Shown here: in pieces, positions 46,355-56,233 of the stretch
Layout of the letters: each line of letters opens with the position of its first letter
Position numbering within the stretch: the first letter of the stretch is position 1
DNA from: an uncultured beta proteobacterium
GTDB taxonomy: Bacteria > Pseudomonadota > Gammaproteobacteria > Burkholderiales > Burkholderiaceae
Length of the DNA stretch: 64,000 nucleotides
Direction: 5' to 3'
Assembly (NCBI GenBank): GCA_903889595.1
Contig: CAISYI010000265.1
Coordinates: 31,408-95,407 of the forward strand
Program-made: the position numbers and the translations under genes
The notes under the pieces: generated by a model
Database searches by the model: none
Seen by the model: only the letters and a program-made list of their open reading frames with translations
What the model was told of the DNA's origin: nothing

Positions 46355-47557
46355 ATGAATTCAAATTTTCACGTTTTAATACCTTGTGCAGGAACCGGAG
46401 CAAGGATCGGTGGAGAAGTACCTAAACAATTTCACAAACTTCATCAGCAAGCGATTGTTTTATATAGCCTCAATATTTTTTTAAACATGCCTGAAATCAA
46501 AACGGTATGGGTTGGCTTATCAGAATCAATTTTCCATAATCAAGAATTGATACAAGTATTTCCAAAACACCCAAAGTTAAGGCTTTGTGTCACAGGAGGT
46601 AAAACAAGAGCGCTAACTGTTTTAAATACCTTAGACCATTTATTGATGCAAAACACAGATGTAGTTTTAGCTAATGACTGGGTTTTAGTACATGACGCTG
46701 CAAGACCAGGTATCCAAGCCAATTCTGTCAAACAGTTAATTGATTCAGTTAGTCAATCCAATCAGGCAGGGGGTATTTTGGCTCTTCCACTTGCCGATAC
46801 ACTGAAAAAAGCGTCGACTGACAATGGTTTAACTCTATCTGATTCCACCATTGATCGAACAGGATTGTGGGTAGCACAAACTCCTCAAATGTTTAAGATC
46901 AATGATTTACGAGAGTCTATTTATAAATCACTTGAGAAGTCCTTCGATGTAACAGACGAAGCTAGTGCCATGGAAAATTGTGGGCACTCCGTCTTACTTG
47001 TCGAAGGTGATTTTCAAAACTTTAAAGTTACCTATCCAAAGGATCTCAAAAATATGGAACGATTATTGAATAAAAGTCTTCTAAAAATAGGGCAGGGATA
47101 CGATGTCCATCGATTAGTTGAAGGTCGTCCCCTTATTTTGGGTGGAGTTACAGTTCCCTATGAAAAAGGCTTGCTAGGGCATTCTGATGCAGATGCTTTA
47201 CTGCATGCCATCATCGATGCTTTGTTAGGAGCAGCAGGGCTTGGCGATATTGGCCAGCATTTTCCTGATACAGATCCAACTTATCATGGTGCAGACAGCG
47301 GGGTACTTTTACAGCATACGTATATAAAAGTTGTACAGTCTGGCTATGTACTAGTCAATTTGGACGCAACTATTATTTGTCAAAAGCCCAAATTAATGCC
47401 CTATTTAGATGCAATGAAAGAACGAATTGCAAATCTCATGGAAGTAGATTCACAACAGATTAACCTAAAGGCCAAAACAAACGAAGGTCTTGGATATTTA
47501 GGTGAGCATCAAGCTATTGAAACCCAAGCAACTGTTTTAATTGAAAAAATTTCTTAA
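46355..47557 (+). CDS. ispDF: Bifunctional IspD-IspF fusion
   Basis: This 400-residue single reading frame joins two non-mevalonate isoprenoid enzymes. Residues about 1-230 form IspD (CTP:MEP cytidylyltransferase): PCAGTGARIGGEVPKQFHKL, VLVHDAARPG, DRTGLWVAQTPQMF and DEASAMENCG. Residues about 240-400 form IspF (MECDP synthase): GQGYDVHRL, with metal ligands Asp and His, then LGHSDADALLHAIIDALLGAAGLGDIGQHFPD and LKAKTNEGLG. The join is at LLNKSLLKIGQGYDVH. The intervening kinase IspE is not here. Fusions are best known in alpha- and epsilonproteobacteria; separate adjacent genes are common elsewhere. Confidence 0.94.
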   Translation: MNSNFHVLIPCAGTGARIGGEVPKQFHKLHQQAIVLYSLNIFLNMPEIKTVWVGLSESIFHNQELIQVFPKHPKLRLCVTGGKTRALTVLNTLDHLLMQNTDVVLANDWVLVHDAARPGIQANSVKQLIDSVSQSNQAGGILALPLADTLKKASTDNGLTLSDSTIDRTGLWVAQTPQMFKINDLRESIYKSLEKSFDVTDEASAMENCGHSVLLVEGDFQNFKVTYPKDLKNMERLLNKSLLKIGQGYDVHRLVEGRPLILGGVTVPYEKGLLGHSDADALLHAIIDALLGAAGLGDIGQHFPDTDPTYHGADSGVLLQHTYIKVVQSGYVLVNLDATIICQKPKLMPYLDAMKERIANLMEVDSQQINLKAKTNEGLGYLGEHQAIETQATVLIEKIS

Positions 47558-47680
47558 AATATCTGATTATCAACAAGTTTAAAGTTGTCGAAATTGCCTA
47601 TTAATCGTACTTCCGTAACAATTCAATTGTCCTGATGATGGTTTGAGTTAAAATATTGGATTACCTAATTGAAATAAGAT

Positions 47681-47767
47681 GCGAGGATGGCGAAATTGGT
47701 AGACGCACCAGGTTTAGGTCCTGACGCCGTAAATGGTGTGGGGGTTCGAGTCCCCCTCCTCGCACCA
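47681..47767 (+). tRNA. tRNA-Leu (anticodon TAG)
   Basis: Acceptor GCGAGGA pairs with TCCTCGC. It has a long class II variable arm and loop TTTAGGT with anticodon TAG at 47715-47717. The T arm is GGGGGTTCGAGTCCCCC and CCA is encoded. The 346-bp gap 47558-47903 otherwise holds only this tRNA and its terminator. Confidence 0.96.
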
Positions 47768-47843
47768 AATTCTGACTGAAACATTAGTTGAATTGCTTTT
47801 CACGTTTATCTGTAATTGGCAGTACTTAAGGTATTGTTTAGTG

Positions 47844-47880
47844 AGGAAGTTAAACAGTTTTGTTTAAGTTCCTTTTTTTT
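47844..47880 (+). terminator. Terminator after tRNA-Leu
   Basis: AGGAA-g-TTAAAC (47844-47855) pairs with GTTTAA-g-TTCCT (47862-47873) with one internal mismatch, followed by T8. Confidence 0.75.
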
Positions 47881-47903
47881 AGCTAATTTTATTAATTTTT
47901 ACT

Positions 47904-49241
47904 ATGTCCCTAACTATTGAAAATCTTGGCGCCTTAGAGCGCAAAATCACTTTACAGTTTTCCAAAACAGATCTATTGCCAAAACGTGAGGCTAAATTAA
48001 GGCAGCTCGGTAAAAATATGAAAATGGCTGGTTTCAGACCAGGCAAAGTGCCTACTAAAATGATTGAACAACAATACGGCATGCAAGTCGATTTCGAGTT
48101 ATCGTTTGATTATGCTTCCGAGAAGTTTTTTGAATTTGCTAAGACAGAAAAAATTGAGTTAGTTGGTCAACCAAGATTAGAACCAAAGAGCGAGATTACT
48201 GCAACAGATATCGAATTTGATGCTTTTTTTGAAGTGTTTCCTCAGGTAGTAATTGGTGATATTACAAGTGCTGAAATCACAAATTACACAACTGATGTGA
48301 CTGAAGCAGAAATTGATAAAACTATTAATATGCTTCTTAAGCAACGCGTTCACTATCATCCACGTGGAGAAGTTGGTGAGCATGGTGATGGTGGTAGTGA
48401 TCAAAGTGCACAAAGCGGCGATCAAGTTATCGTTGATTTTGTTGGAAAAATTGATGGTGTTGAATTTGCTGGTGGTAAAGCGGATGACTTCACATTTGTG
48501 CTCGGTCAAGGTCAAATGTTGCCTGAGTTTGAAACAGCTTCTTTAGGTTTAAAAGTCGGAGAAGAAAAAGTATTCCCATTAAGCTTTCCTGCCGATTATC
48601 ACGGCAAAGACGTGGCTGGTAAAACAGCGGAATTTACTATAACAATGAAAAAAGTAGAGTGGCCACATTTACCTGCTTTGGATGATGATTTTGCTCTCAG
48701 CCTTGGTGTTACTGAAGGTGGTATTGCTAAAGTTCGTGAAGAAATTAGCCAAAATTTACAACGAGAAATCACGCGTCGTAAACAATCTCTATTGAAAAAT
48801 CAATCAATGGATGTCATGTCAAATGCATGTCAATTTGATTTGCCTAAGTTTTTAGTTTCACAAGAAGAAGAGCGCTTGATTGATCAAGCTAGAAAAGATC
48901 TCGAACAACGTGGCGTTCCAAATGCTAAAAATGCTCCAATTCCTGATGGCATGTTTACTCCTCAAGCACAACAACGGGTAAAACTAGGTCTGATTCTTAA
49001 TACTTTAGTTAAAGAGTTTGATTTAAAAGCTAGTCCAGAGCAAATTAAGTCTGAAATTGAAGAGCAAGCTGCAAGCTATGAAGATCCGCAAGAAGTAATG
49101 CGTTGGTACTATAGCGATCCAAGCCGTTTAGCTGACATAGAATCTTTGGTTTTGGAAAATAATGTTGTGAAATATGTCATGGATAAAGTCAAAGTAAATG
49201 ACAAGCAAGTTACTTTTGAAGAGCTCAGTCAACTGAAGTAA
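47904..49241 (+). CDS. tig: Trigger factor
   Basis: This 445-residue ribosome-bound chaperone with peptidyl-prolyl isomerase activity binds nascent chains at the exit tunnel. The ribosome-binding signature is GFRPGKVPTKMIEQQYG (about residues 45-61). The FKBP-type PPIase domain (about 160-245) has GDQVIVDFVGKIDGVEFAGGKADDF and FPADYHGKDVAGKTAEFTI. The C-terminal helical arms follow. It is upstream of clpP-clpX-lon, the standard proteobacterial order. A short His/Gly/Asp-rich insert (PRGEVGEHGDGGSDQSAQ, about 152-170) precedes the PPIase core. Confidence 0.96.
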   Translation: MSLTIENLGALERKITLQFSKTDLLPKREAKLRQLGKNMKMAGFRPGKVPTKMIEQQYGMQVDFELSFDYASEKFFEFAKTEKIELVGQPRLEPKSEITATDIEFDAFFEVFPQVVIGDITSAEITNYTTDVTEAEIDKTINMLLKQRVHYHPRGEVGEHGDGGSDQSAQSGDQVIVDFVGKIDGVEFAGGKADDFTFVLGQGQMLPEFETASLGLKVGEEKVFPLSFPADYHGKDVAGKTAEFTITMKKVEWPHLPALDDDFALSLGVTEGGIAKVREEISQNLQREITRRKQSLLKNQSMDVMSNACQFDLPKFLVSQEEERLIDQARKDLEQRGVPNAKNAPIPDGMFTPQAQQRVKLGLILNTLVKEFDLKASPEQIKSEIEEQAASYEDPQEVMRWYYSDPSRLADIESLVLENNVVKYVMDKVKVNDKQVTFEELSQLK

Positions 49242-49293
49242 GTAATAGTGCTAAAGTTACTACTATTACATTAATATTCACTTGGAAAATAAA

Positions 49294-49920
49294 ATGACTT
49301 CGAATACTTATCAAGATTTTTACCAATCACCACAGGCTTTAGGGCTTGTTCCGATGGTTATTGAAACGTCAGGTCGTGGTGAGCGCGCTTATGATATTTA
49401 CTCTCGCTTATTGCGTGAAAGAGTAATTTTTTTGGTTGGTGAGGTAAATGACCAAACAGCAAACTTAGTAATCGCTCAGATGCTCTTTTTGGAAAGTGAA
49501 AACCCAGAAAAAGACATTTCACTTTATATTAATTCTCCCGGTGGTTCAGTTTCTGCTGGCTTAGCTATTTTTGACACAATGAATTTCATCAAGCCTGAAG
49601 TTAGTACTTTGTGTATGGGAATGGCTGCTAGCATGGGAGCATTTTTACTTTGTGCTGGAACTAAAGAAAAACGCTTTGCATTACCAAATTCTAGGGTGAT
49701 GATTCATCAACCCCTGGGTGGTGCAAGAGGGCAGGCTTCCGATATCGAAATTCAAGCACGAGAAATTTTATATCTCAGAGAACAGCTGAACGGTATTCTT
49801 GCAAATAGGACGGGCCAAACCATCGAAACAATTGCTAAAGATACGGATAGAGATAATTTCATGTCTGCTGATCAAGCAAAGGAATATGGTTTGATTGACA
49901 AAGTTATTTCTTCTAGGTAA
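49294..49920 (+). CDS. clpP: ATP-dependent Clp protease proteolytic subunit
   Basis: This 208-residue serine peptidase forms the two-ring barrel served by ClpX. The catalytic Ser is in [14 protein letters not shown], His in [23 protein letters not shown], and Asp in [13 protein letters not shown]. The start is taken at ATG 49294 with GGA upstream; a TTG at 49282 is in frame. clpX begins 13 bp after the stop. Confidence 0.96.
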   Translation: MTSNTYQDFYQSPQALGLVPMVIETSGRGERAYDIYSRLLRERVIFLVGEVNDQTANLVIAQMLFLESENPEKDISLYINSPGGSVSAGLAIFDTMNFIKPEVSTLCMGMAASMGAFLLCAGTKEKRFALPNSRVMIHQPLGGARGQASDIEIQAREILYLREQLNGILANRTGQTIETIAKDTDRDNFMSADQAKEYGLIDKVISSR

Positions 49921-49933
49921 TTGATACGATTCA

Positions 49934-51283
49934 ATGAGTAACAAATCTGATAATTCAAACAGTAATTTAATTTGTTCATTCTGTGGCAAAAACCACGATG
50001 AAGTTGTTCGTATGATCGCTGGACCTTCTGTTTTCATCTGTGATGAATGTGTTGCTTTATGTAACGAAGTGATTGCTGAGGGTGGTAAAAAAAATGCTGA
50101 CTCGGACCCAAACAATGGGGTTCAAAGTCAAGCATTGCTGACTCCACAGGAGATTCGAAATAATCTTGATCAATATGTTATTGGTCAAAATCAGGCTAAG
50201 AAAACACTCGCTGTCGCTGTTTATAATCATTACAAAAGACTTAACAATCTTAAGCCAATTGCAGCTTCACCTGCACAAAAAAATGAGTCTAAGGATGGTA
50301 AAGATTCAAAAGATGCACCACCTGTAAAAAAATCTGCGATGATTAATGGTGTTGAATTGGCCAAAAGTAATATTTTATTAATTGGTCCAACTGGCTCAGG
50401 TAAAACATTACTTGCTCAATCCCTAGCGAGAATGCTCGATGTTCCTTTTGTAATGGCTGATGCAACAACCCTAACTGAAGCAGGGTATGTTGGTGAGGAT
50501 GTAGAAAATATCATTCAAAAACTATTACAAGCTTGTAACTATGATGTAGAAAAAGCACAAAAGGGTATTGTTTATATTGATGAAATTGATAAGATTTCAC
50601 GTAAGTCAGAAAACCCATCCATCACCAGAGACGTTTCAGGAGAAGGTGTTCAACAAGCTTTATTAAAGTTAGTTGAGGGAACTATGGCCTCTATCCCTCC
50701 CCAAGGTGGTAGAAAACATCCTAATCAAGAGTTCTTGCAAATTGATACCACGAATATTTTGTTCATTTGTGGTGGCGCTTTTGATGGACTTGAAAAAATC
50801 ATCAATCAACGTAATACAAAGACAGGTATCGGTTTTAACGCTGAGGTTCAAAGTAAAGATGTTAAAAACTTTGGAGAGTTAATTAAAAACGTTGAGCCAG
50901 AAGATTTAATTAAATTTGGATTAATCCCGGAGTTAATCGGTCGACTTCCAGTCACTGCAACTCTTACGCAACTTGATGAAACTGCATTGATCCAAATCTT
51001 AACCGAACCGAAAAATGCGCTTGTAAAACAATATCAGGCTTTATTTGATCTCGAAGGCGTAGCCCTAGAGTTTAGAGATGAAGCTCTTCATGCTATTGCA
51101 AAAAAAGCCATGGTAAGAAATACAGGCGCTAGAGGGCTTAGGTCCATCGTGGAGGCAACTCTTCTGAATATTATGTATGATTTACCATCTCAAACAGATG
51201 TGGAAAAAGTGGTGATTGATCTTCCTTGCATAGAAGGTGGCGATCCTGTAATTGTTTACAAATCAGCCAGTTCAGTTGCTTAA
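49934..51283 (+). CDS. clpX: ATP-dependent Clp protease ATP-binding subunit ClpX
   Basis: This 449-residue AAA+ unfoldase has an N-terminal zinc domain of four cysteines (CSFCGKN and CDECVALC). Walker A is [20 protein letters not shown] and Walker B is [14 protein letters not shown]. The pore loop [10 protein letters not shown] and sensor 2 region [22 protein letters not shown] are present. It has a Lys/Asp/Ser-rich insert of about 25 residues (about 113-135). It is in an operon with clpP; lon follows after 152 bp. Confidence 0.97.
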   Translation: MSNKSDNSNSNLICSFCGKNHDEVVRMIAGPSVFICDECVALCNEVIAEGGKKNADSDPNNGVQSQALLTPQEIRNNLDQYVIGQNQAKKTLAVAVYNHYKRLNNLKPIAASPAQKNESKDGKDSKDAPPVKKSAMINGVELAKSNILLIGPTGSGKTLLAQSLARMLDVPFVMADATTLTEAGYVGEDVENIIQKLLQACNYDVEKAQKGIVYIDEIDKISRKSENPSITRDVSGEGVQQALLKLVEGTMASIPPQGGRKHPNQEFLQIDTTNILFICGGAFDGLEKIINQRNTKTGIGFNAEVQSKDVKNFGELIKNVEPEDLIKFGLIPELIGRLPVTATLTQLDETALIQILTEPKNALVKQYQALFDLEGVALEFRDEALHAIAKKAMVRNTGARGLRSIVEATLLNIMYDLPSQTDVEKVVIDLPCIEGGDPVIVYKSASSVA

Positions 51284-51373
51284 TTTATTTTTAAAATAAA
51301 AAGTATCAAAATTGAGCTTTGATATTTCTAATTACTGATAAAAAAGTGTATTCTATACTTGTAATCCCCAAAT

Positions 51374-51402
51374 TTGACCATACTTTATAGAGCAAGTTCA
51401 AT
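51374..51402 (+). promoter_or_regulatory. Possible lon promoter
   Basis: TTGACC (51374-51379) and TTCAAT (51397-51402) are 17 bp apart and 34 bp before the lon start. No good heat-shock sigma32 match was found in this gap. Confidence 0.35.
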
Positions 51403-51435
51403 ATTTTTACAAAAATCCGACTTTTGGAGATTTAA

Positions 51436-53847
51436 ATGCCAGGCAACTTGTTATTACCTACTCAGCCTATTCAATTGCCCTTATTGCCATTAAGGGATGT
51501 TGTGGTTTTCCCACATATGGTTATGCCATTGTTTGTCGGTCGACCAAAATCTATCAAGGCTCTTGAAGCAGCGATGGAAAGCGGTAAAAGCATTCTTCTA
51601 GTGGCTCAAAAAACAGCCTCTAAAGATGAGCCAACCGTTGCAGACCTCTACGAGGTTGGATGTATTGCAAACATTTTACAAATGCTCAAGCTCCCTGATG
51701 GAACTGTTAAGGTTTTAGTCGAAGGTACTCAACGTGCTCAAATTAATCAAATCGAAGATTCTTTAGGGTATTTTAGTTGCGAAGCTACGCCGCACTCGGT
51801 GACAGTTGTTGATCAATCTGAAACTGAAGCTCTGAAAAGAGCAATTGTTGCTCAATTTGATCAATACGTAAAACTCAATAAAAAAATTCCTCAAGAAATA
51901 TTAGCTTCTCTGAGTAGTATTGATGATGCTAGTCGTCTTGCAGATACAATTTGTGCCCATCTGCCTATTAAGCTTGATCAAAAGCAGCTCTTGTTAGAAA
52001 TGAGTGATGTGATTAAGCGTCTCGAAAGTCTTTTAGGTCAACTCGAGAGTGAAATTGACATTCTGCAAGTTGAAAAACGCATTAGAGGTAGAGTTAAGCG
52101 CCAGATGGAAAAAAGTCAGCGAGAGTACTATCTCAATGAACAAGTAAAAGCTATTCAAAAAGAATTAGGTGACGGCGAAGAAGGGGCTGACCTCGAAGAG
52201 TTAGAAAAAAATATCATCGCTGCAAAGATGCCTAAAGAGGCCATGAAAAAAGCAGAGTCTGAACTTAAAAAACTGAAACTGATGTCACCGATGTCAGCCG
52301 AGGCAACCGTTGTTCGTAATTATTTAGATACGCTAATTAATTTGCCTTGGAGAAAGAAAAGTAAAGTGAATAATGATCTGGTCAATGCGGAAAACGTATT
52401 GAATGACGATCATTATGGTTTAGATAAAGTAAAAGAACGAATTCTAGAATATCTAGCAGTACAACAACGAGTTGATAAAGTAAAAGCACCAATACTTTGT
52501 TTAGTCGGTCCTCCTGGTGTAGGTAAAACCTCTTTGGGGCAATCCATTGCTAAGGCGACTAACCGTAAATTTATTCGGATGGCTCTTGGAGGCGTTCGCG
52601 ATGAATCTGAAATTCGTGGACATCGTAGAACATATATTGGTTCTATGCCAGGAAAAATTTTATCTAGCTTAGCAAAGTCTGGTGTTAGAAATCCTTTATT
52701 CTTATTGGATGAAATTGATAAGATGGGATCAGATTTTCGTGGAGACCCTGCCAGTGCCATGTTAGAGGTATTAGATCCAGAACAAAATCATACTTTCCAG
52801 GATCATTATGTAGAAGTTGATTTTGATCTATCTGACGTGATGTTTGTTGCAACATCAAACTCCTTAAATATTCCACTGCCATTGCTTGATCGTATGGAAG
52901 TGATTCGCCTCTCAGGATACACAGAGGATGAAAAGACACACATTGCGATGAAGTATCTATTGCAAAAACAAATCAAAAATAATGGTTTAAGGAAAGATGA
53001 AATTGAAGTTCAAGAGTCTGCAATTTTAGACATTATTCGCTATTACACTCGCGAAGCTGGAGTTCGATCTTTAGAGAGAGAAATTAGTAAGATTTGTCGA
53101 AAAGTTGTAAAAATGCTTTTATTGAAGACCGAACTTGCTCCAATTATTGTTACTTCAGATAATTTAGAAAAGTTCCTCTCTGTAAAACGTTACGACTATG
53201 GACTTGCTAGTAAAGAAAATCAGCTTGGTCAAGTAACTGGTTTGGCTTGGACCGAAGTTGGTGGGGATTTGTTAACCATTGAAGCCGCATTAATGCCTGG
53301 TAAAGGAGTCATTACTCGAACGGGCTCTATTGGTGATGTCATGAAGGAATCTGTCGAAGCTGCACGTTCTGTGGTGCGTTCGCGTTCTAGAGAGTTAGGT
53401 ATCAAAGAGGAACTCTTCGAGAAAAAAGACATACATATTCACTTCCCTGAAGGCGCGACGCCTAAGGATGGTCCTTCTGCGGGTATTGCCATAACAACTG
53501 CTTTAGTATCGATTCTTACAGGTATTCCAGTGCGTGCAGATGTTGCAATGACAGGGGAAATCACATTAAGAGGTGAAGTTTTACCAATTGGTGGTCTCAA
53601 GGAAAAGCTTTTAGCAGCTCATAGAGGCGGTATTAAAGTTGTCTTGATTCCAGAAGAGAACGTAAAAGATCTAACTGAAATTCCTGATAACGTTAAAAAT
53701 TCTATTGAAATTATTCCGGTTCGGTGGATTGATAAAGTTCTTGAAAAGGCTTTAGAAAGAAAGCCTGAGGCACTACCGGAAGAGGTAGCCGCAATTACCA
53801 AAGATGCGCCAGTGATTAAAGATGAAACTGGCGTGATAAAGCATTGA
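51436..53847 (+). CDS. lon: ATP-dependent protease Lon
   Basis: This 803-residue AAA+ protease degrades misfolded and regulatory proteins. The N-terminal substrate domain opens with [24 protein letters not shown] coiled-coil region (about 195-280) precedes the ATPase, with Walker [12 protein letters not shown] and Walker [12 protein letters not shown]. The protease domain has catalytic Ser in [15 protein letters not shown] and Lys in [19 protein letters not shown] precedes the ATG at 51436. The C-terminus carries a short acidic tail. Confidence 0.97.
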   Translation: MPGNLLLPTQPIQLPLLPLRDVVVFPHMVMPLFVGRPKSIKALEAAMESGKSILLVAQKTASKDEPTVADLYEVGCIANILQMLKLPDGTVKVLVEGTQRAQINQIEDSLGYFSCEATPHSVTVVDQSETEALKRAIVAQFDQYVKLNKKIPQEILASLSSIDDASRLADTICAHLPIKLDQKQLLLEMSDVIKRLESLLGQLESEIDILQVEKRIRGRVKRQMEKSQREYYLNEQVKAIQKELGDGEEGADLEELEKNIIAAKMPKEAMKKAESELKKLKLMSPMSAEATVVRNYLDTLINLPWRKKSKVNNDLVNAENVLNDDHYGLDKVKERILEYLAVQQRVDKVKAPILCLVGPPGVGKTSLGQSIAKATNRKFIRMALGGVRDESEIRGHRRTYIGSMPGKILSSLAKSGVRNPLFLLDEIDKMGSDFRGDPASAMLEVLDPEQNHTFQDHYVEVDFDLSDVMFVATSNSLNIPLPLLDRMEVIRLSGYTEDEKTHIAMKYLLQKQIKNNGLRKDEIEVQESAILDIIRYYTREAGVRSLEREISKICRKVVKMLLLKTELAPIIVTSDNLEKFLSVKRYDYGLASKENQLGQVTGLAWTEVGGDLLTIEAALMPGKGVITRTGSIGDVMKESVEAARSVVRSRSRELGIKEELFEKKDIHIHFPEGATPKDGPSAGIAITTALVSILTGIPVRADVAMTGEITLRGEVLPIGGLKEKLLAAHRGGIKVVLIPEENVKDLTEIPDNVKNSIEIIPVRWIDKVLEKALERKPEALPEEVAAITKDAPVIKDETGVIKH

Positions 53848-53899
53848 TTTATTGATTGAGATTGGGGTATAATATTTTTCTTAGTTATTCCAATCTCAA
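53844..53899 (+). promoter_or_regulatory. Promoter within a 10-bp inverted repeat upstream of tRNA-Val
   Basis: TTGATT (53844-53849) and TATAAT (53868-53873) are 18 bp apart. The -10 lies in the 24-nt loop of a perfect inverted repeat, TTGAGATTGG (53856-53865) with CCAATCTCAA (53890-53899), so transcription and hairpin formation could interact. The loop also contains a T-run after TATAAT. Confidence 0.5.
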
Positions 53900-53982
53900 G
53901 ATTAAATTATTTAAAAGTTTGGTGATATTGCGAGTTAATGTATCATCAATCTTTTACAATTAAATTAACAATCAGTAGACAA

Positions 53983-54058
53983 GGGTGCTTAGCTCAGATG
54001 GTAGAGCGTCTGCCTTACACGCAGAATGTCGGCGGTTCGATCCCGTCAGCACCCACCA
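53983..54058 (+). tRNA. tRNA-Val (anticodon TAC)
   Basis: Acceptor GGGTGCT pairs with AGCACCC. The D arm is AGCTCAGATGGTAGAGC, the anticodon loop CTTACAC (TAC at 54016-54018) sits on TCTGC/GCAGA, and the T arm contains GGTTCGATCC. CCA is encoded. Confidence 0.97.
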
Positions 54059-54103
54059 AATTTTCTGGTTTCATCAATTCATTAAATAATTAAGCTCATC
54101 ACT

Positions 54104-55558
54104 ATGTTTGATTCCGTTCGTCAACACCAAAAAATCCTACAAGCCGTTCTCTTAGTTTTAATTTTCCCCTCTTTTGTTTTTTTTGGGATTGAAAGTTATA
54201 AGGGCTTCTCGTCTAATAATAGCGATATTGTAAAAATTGGTGACCTTTCTATTTCTCAGCTTGAATTAGACAATGCAGTGAAAAGCCAATCGAGTCGCTT
54301 AGGTTCTAATCAAAATCTTGCACAAACTCCGGCATTTAAAAATGCGATCTTGAATCAATTAATTCAGCAAAAACTATTGGCTTTTGATATTAAAGATTTG
54401 AATTTACAAGTTTCTCCAGAGATGTTGGCGAAAGAGTTATTAAAGTTTCCTGAAATTGTTGCTCTTAAAAAAAGTGATGGTTCCGTTGATGTAGATAAAT
54501 ATCGTCAGTTACTCGAAAATAACGGCTTGACGGTCTCTCAATTTGAAACTATCAAACGCGGTGAAATCATGAATATTTCATTGCAAAATGCTTTAAGTGG
54601 TAATGGCCAGGTTATTTCTTCTAGTAAAATTTCTGACCAAATTATTTCTGCAATGAGCTCAGAAAGAGAAGTTCAGGCGATGTTCTTTACATCCAATGAC
54701 TATCTAAAGGGTGTGCAAATGCAAGCGAATGATCTATCTGATTATTACCAAGCTAACTCCGCGCAATTTCAATCAATACCAACTATTGATGTTGAATTCA
54801 TTACCTTGAGCAAACAAATTGGCGAAGATGAAACGTCTTTTGCAAAAAAAGCAGACCAATTTGCGAATATGGTATACGAACAGGCTGATGGTTTAAAGCC
54901 AACAGCTGATACATATAAGCTCAAAATTGAAACTGTGGCTGATGTTTCAAGCAGGGGTCTAATTAATCTTCCTAAAACCCATCCTTTGAATCAGCCTAAG
55001 CTATTACAAGCTCTTTTTAAAGAGGATGCCATTAAATCTGGAAAGAATATTGAAGCAATTGAAGTAAGTCCTGGGGTTTTAGTAGCTGCTCGTGTTCAGC
55101 AAAGTCACCCAGCTTCAACGCTACCTTTTGAAAAGGTAAAAGCCGATATCGAAAAAATAGTAAGTTTAAAGAAAGCTGAAGAAGCAGCGATTAAAGCTGG
55201 AATGGATGTTTTTGCTAAGTTACAAAAAGAGCCTTCACAAAAAGTTGATTCCAAGGATTTTTCAAAACCTATCTGGGTCTCTAGAAATCGTCCCGCCGAT
55301 TTATCTGGTGAGCCTTTTGAGAGAATCTTTAATGCAAAAGAGGGTAGTTTTCCAGTAGTTGTTTCGAGCAACATACCTGGCAGCGGATTTGCAATTTATA
55401 AAATAAATCAAGTTCGTCCGGGTGAAAAGTCTAACCCCAATATTTTGTTGCAACAGTATCAGCAAATTGGTGTTTTAACTAATCAAGCAGAGGTTTCTGC
55501 TTATTTGGATAATATCAAAGACCGTGCAACGGTTAAATATTTGAAAACTAATTTTTAA
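54104..55558 (+). CDS. PpiD-like periplasmic foldase apparently lacking the parvulin domain
   Basis: This is a 484-residue membrane-anchored SurA_N-type protein. One transmembrane segment (about residues 11-29, KILQAVLLVLIFPSFVFFGI) is preceded by MFDSVRQHQ, as in PpiD. The N-terminal chaperone domain includes LNQLIQQKLLAFDIKDLNLQVS and VDVDKYRQLLENNGLTVSQFE. After YYQANSAQFQSIPTIDVEFITLS the sequence passes directly to AKKADQFANMVYEQADGLKP, the region that follows the parvulin domain in relatives. The parvulin signatures (HILI and GGDLGWF-type) are absent. Typical PpiD is about 620-640 residues, so about 140 are missing. The lon / tRNA-Val / ppiD order supports orthology. Confidence 0.82.
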   Translation: MFDSVRQHQKILQAVLLVLIFPSFVFFGIESYKGFSSNNSDIVKIGDLSISQLELDNAVKSQSSRLGSNQNLAQTPAFKNAILNQLIQQKLLAFDIKDLNLQVSPEMLAKELLKFPEIVALKKSDGSVDVDKYRQLLENNGLTVSQFETIKRGEIMNISLQNALSGNGQVISSSKISDQIISAMSSEREVQAMFFTSNDYLKGVQMQANDLSDYYQANSAQFQSIPTIDVEFITLSKQIGEDETSFAKKADQFANMVYEQADGLKPTADTYKLKIETVADVSSRGLINLPKTHPLNQPKLLQALFKEDAIKSGKNIEAIEVSPGVLVAARVQQSHPASTLPFEKVKADIEKIVSLKKAEEAAIKAGMDVFAKLQKEPSQKVDSKDFSKPIWVSRNRPADLSGEPFERIFNAKEGSFPVVVSSNIPGSGFAIYKINQVRPGEKSNPNILLQQYQQIGVLTNQAEVSAYLDNIKDRATVKYLKTNF

Positions 55559-55559
55559 A

Positions 55560-56198
55560 TTACTTCAACATTGGTAAAAGTTTATCAGTAACTGTTTTAG
55601 CAATCATTGGTTGTGCTGAAGTGGTTGGATGAATCCCATCGTCTTGGAAAAACTCCCTTTTTAAGGCAAATTTTTCAAGCAAAAATGGGATAAAAACCAG
55701 TTGGTTATTTTTAGCTAGCCTTTGATACATTTGTTCTATTTGTTGGGTATATTTCGGGCCGTAATTATTCGGAATTTTCATACCAACAAGTAATGTCTTC
55801 GCTTGATATTGCTTATTGAGATCGATGATTTTTTGAAGATTACCTTCAGTCTGCTCAATCTGGAATCCTCTCAGTGTGTCGTTTGCCCCTAGTTCAAGAA
55901 CCACTATTTGTGGATGATGTTTTTCTAATAATGATCGAATACGTGATAATCCACCAGAAGATGTATCACCACTAATACTGGCATTAACCATTACATAGGG
56001 TAATTGTTTTGTAATCAATTGTTTTTGAACTAAATCAATCCAAGCTTTTCCAGTGATAACACCGTAACCAGCTGAAATGCTGTCACCAAGTACTAAAATC
56101 GTTGATTTCTCTGGATTAACTCCTTGGGCAAAATTCTCGGAAGGTGAAATAATAAAACTTAGCAATACAATAAGTGAATATGAAAATTTTCTTAACAT
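55560..56198 (-). CDS. tesA: Arylesterase / acyl-CoA thioesterase I (SGNH hydrolase)
   Basis: This is a 212-residue secreted hydrolase. A signal peptide (LIVLLSFIISPSENFAQ) precedes SGNH block I, ILVLGDSISAGYGV (catalytic Ser). GANDTLRGF (Asn) is block III, and DGIHPTTSAQ (catalytic Asp and His) is block V. It is divergent from the ABC ATPase gene 35 bp away, the same arrangement as tesA-ybbA in E. coli. It likely acts in the periplasm on esters or thioesters of fatty acids. Confidence 0.93.
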   Translation of the reverse strand: MLRKFSYSLIVLLSFIISPSENFAQGVNPEKSTILVLGDSISAGYGVITGKAWIDLVQKQLITKQLPYVMVNASISGDTSSGGLSRIRSLLEKHHPQIVVLELGANDTLRGFQIEQTEGNLQKIIDLNKQYQAKTLLVGMKIPNNYGPKYTQQIEQMYQRLAKNNQLVFIPFLLEKFALKREFFQDDGIHPTTSAQPMIAKTVTDKLLPMLK

Positions 56199-56233
56199 TC
56201 CTAACCTTACCTTAAATTAATAGCACATCAAAA

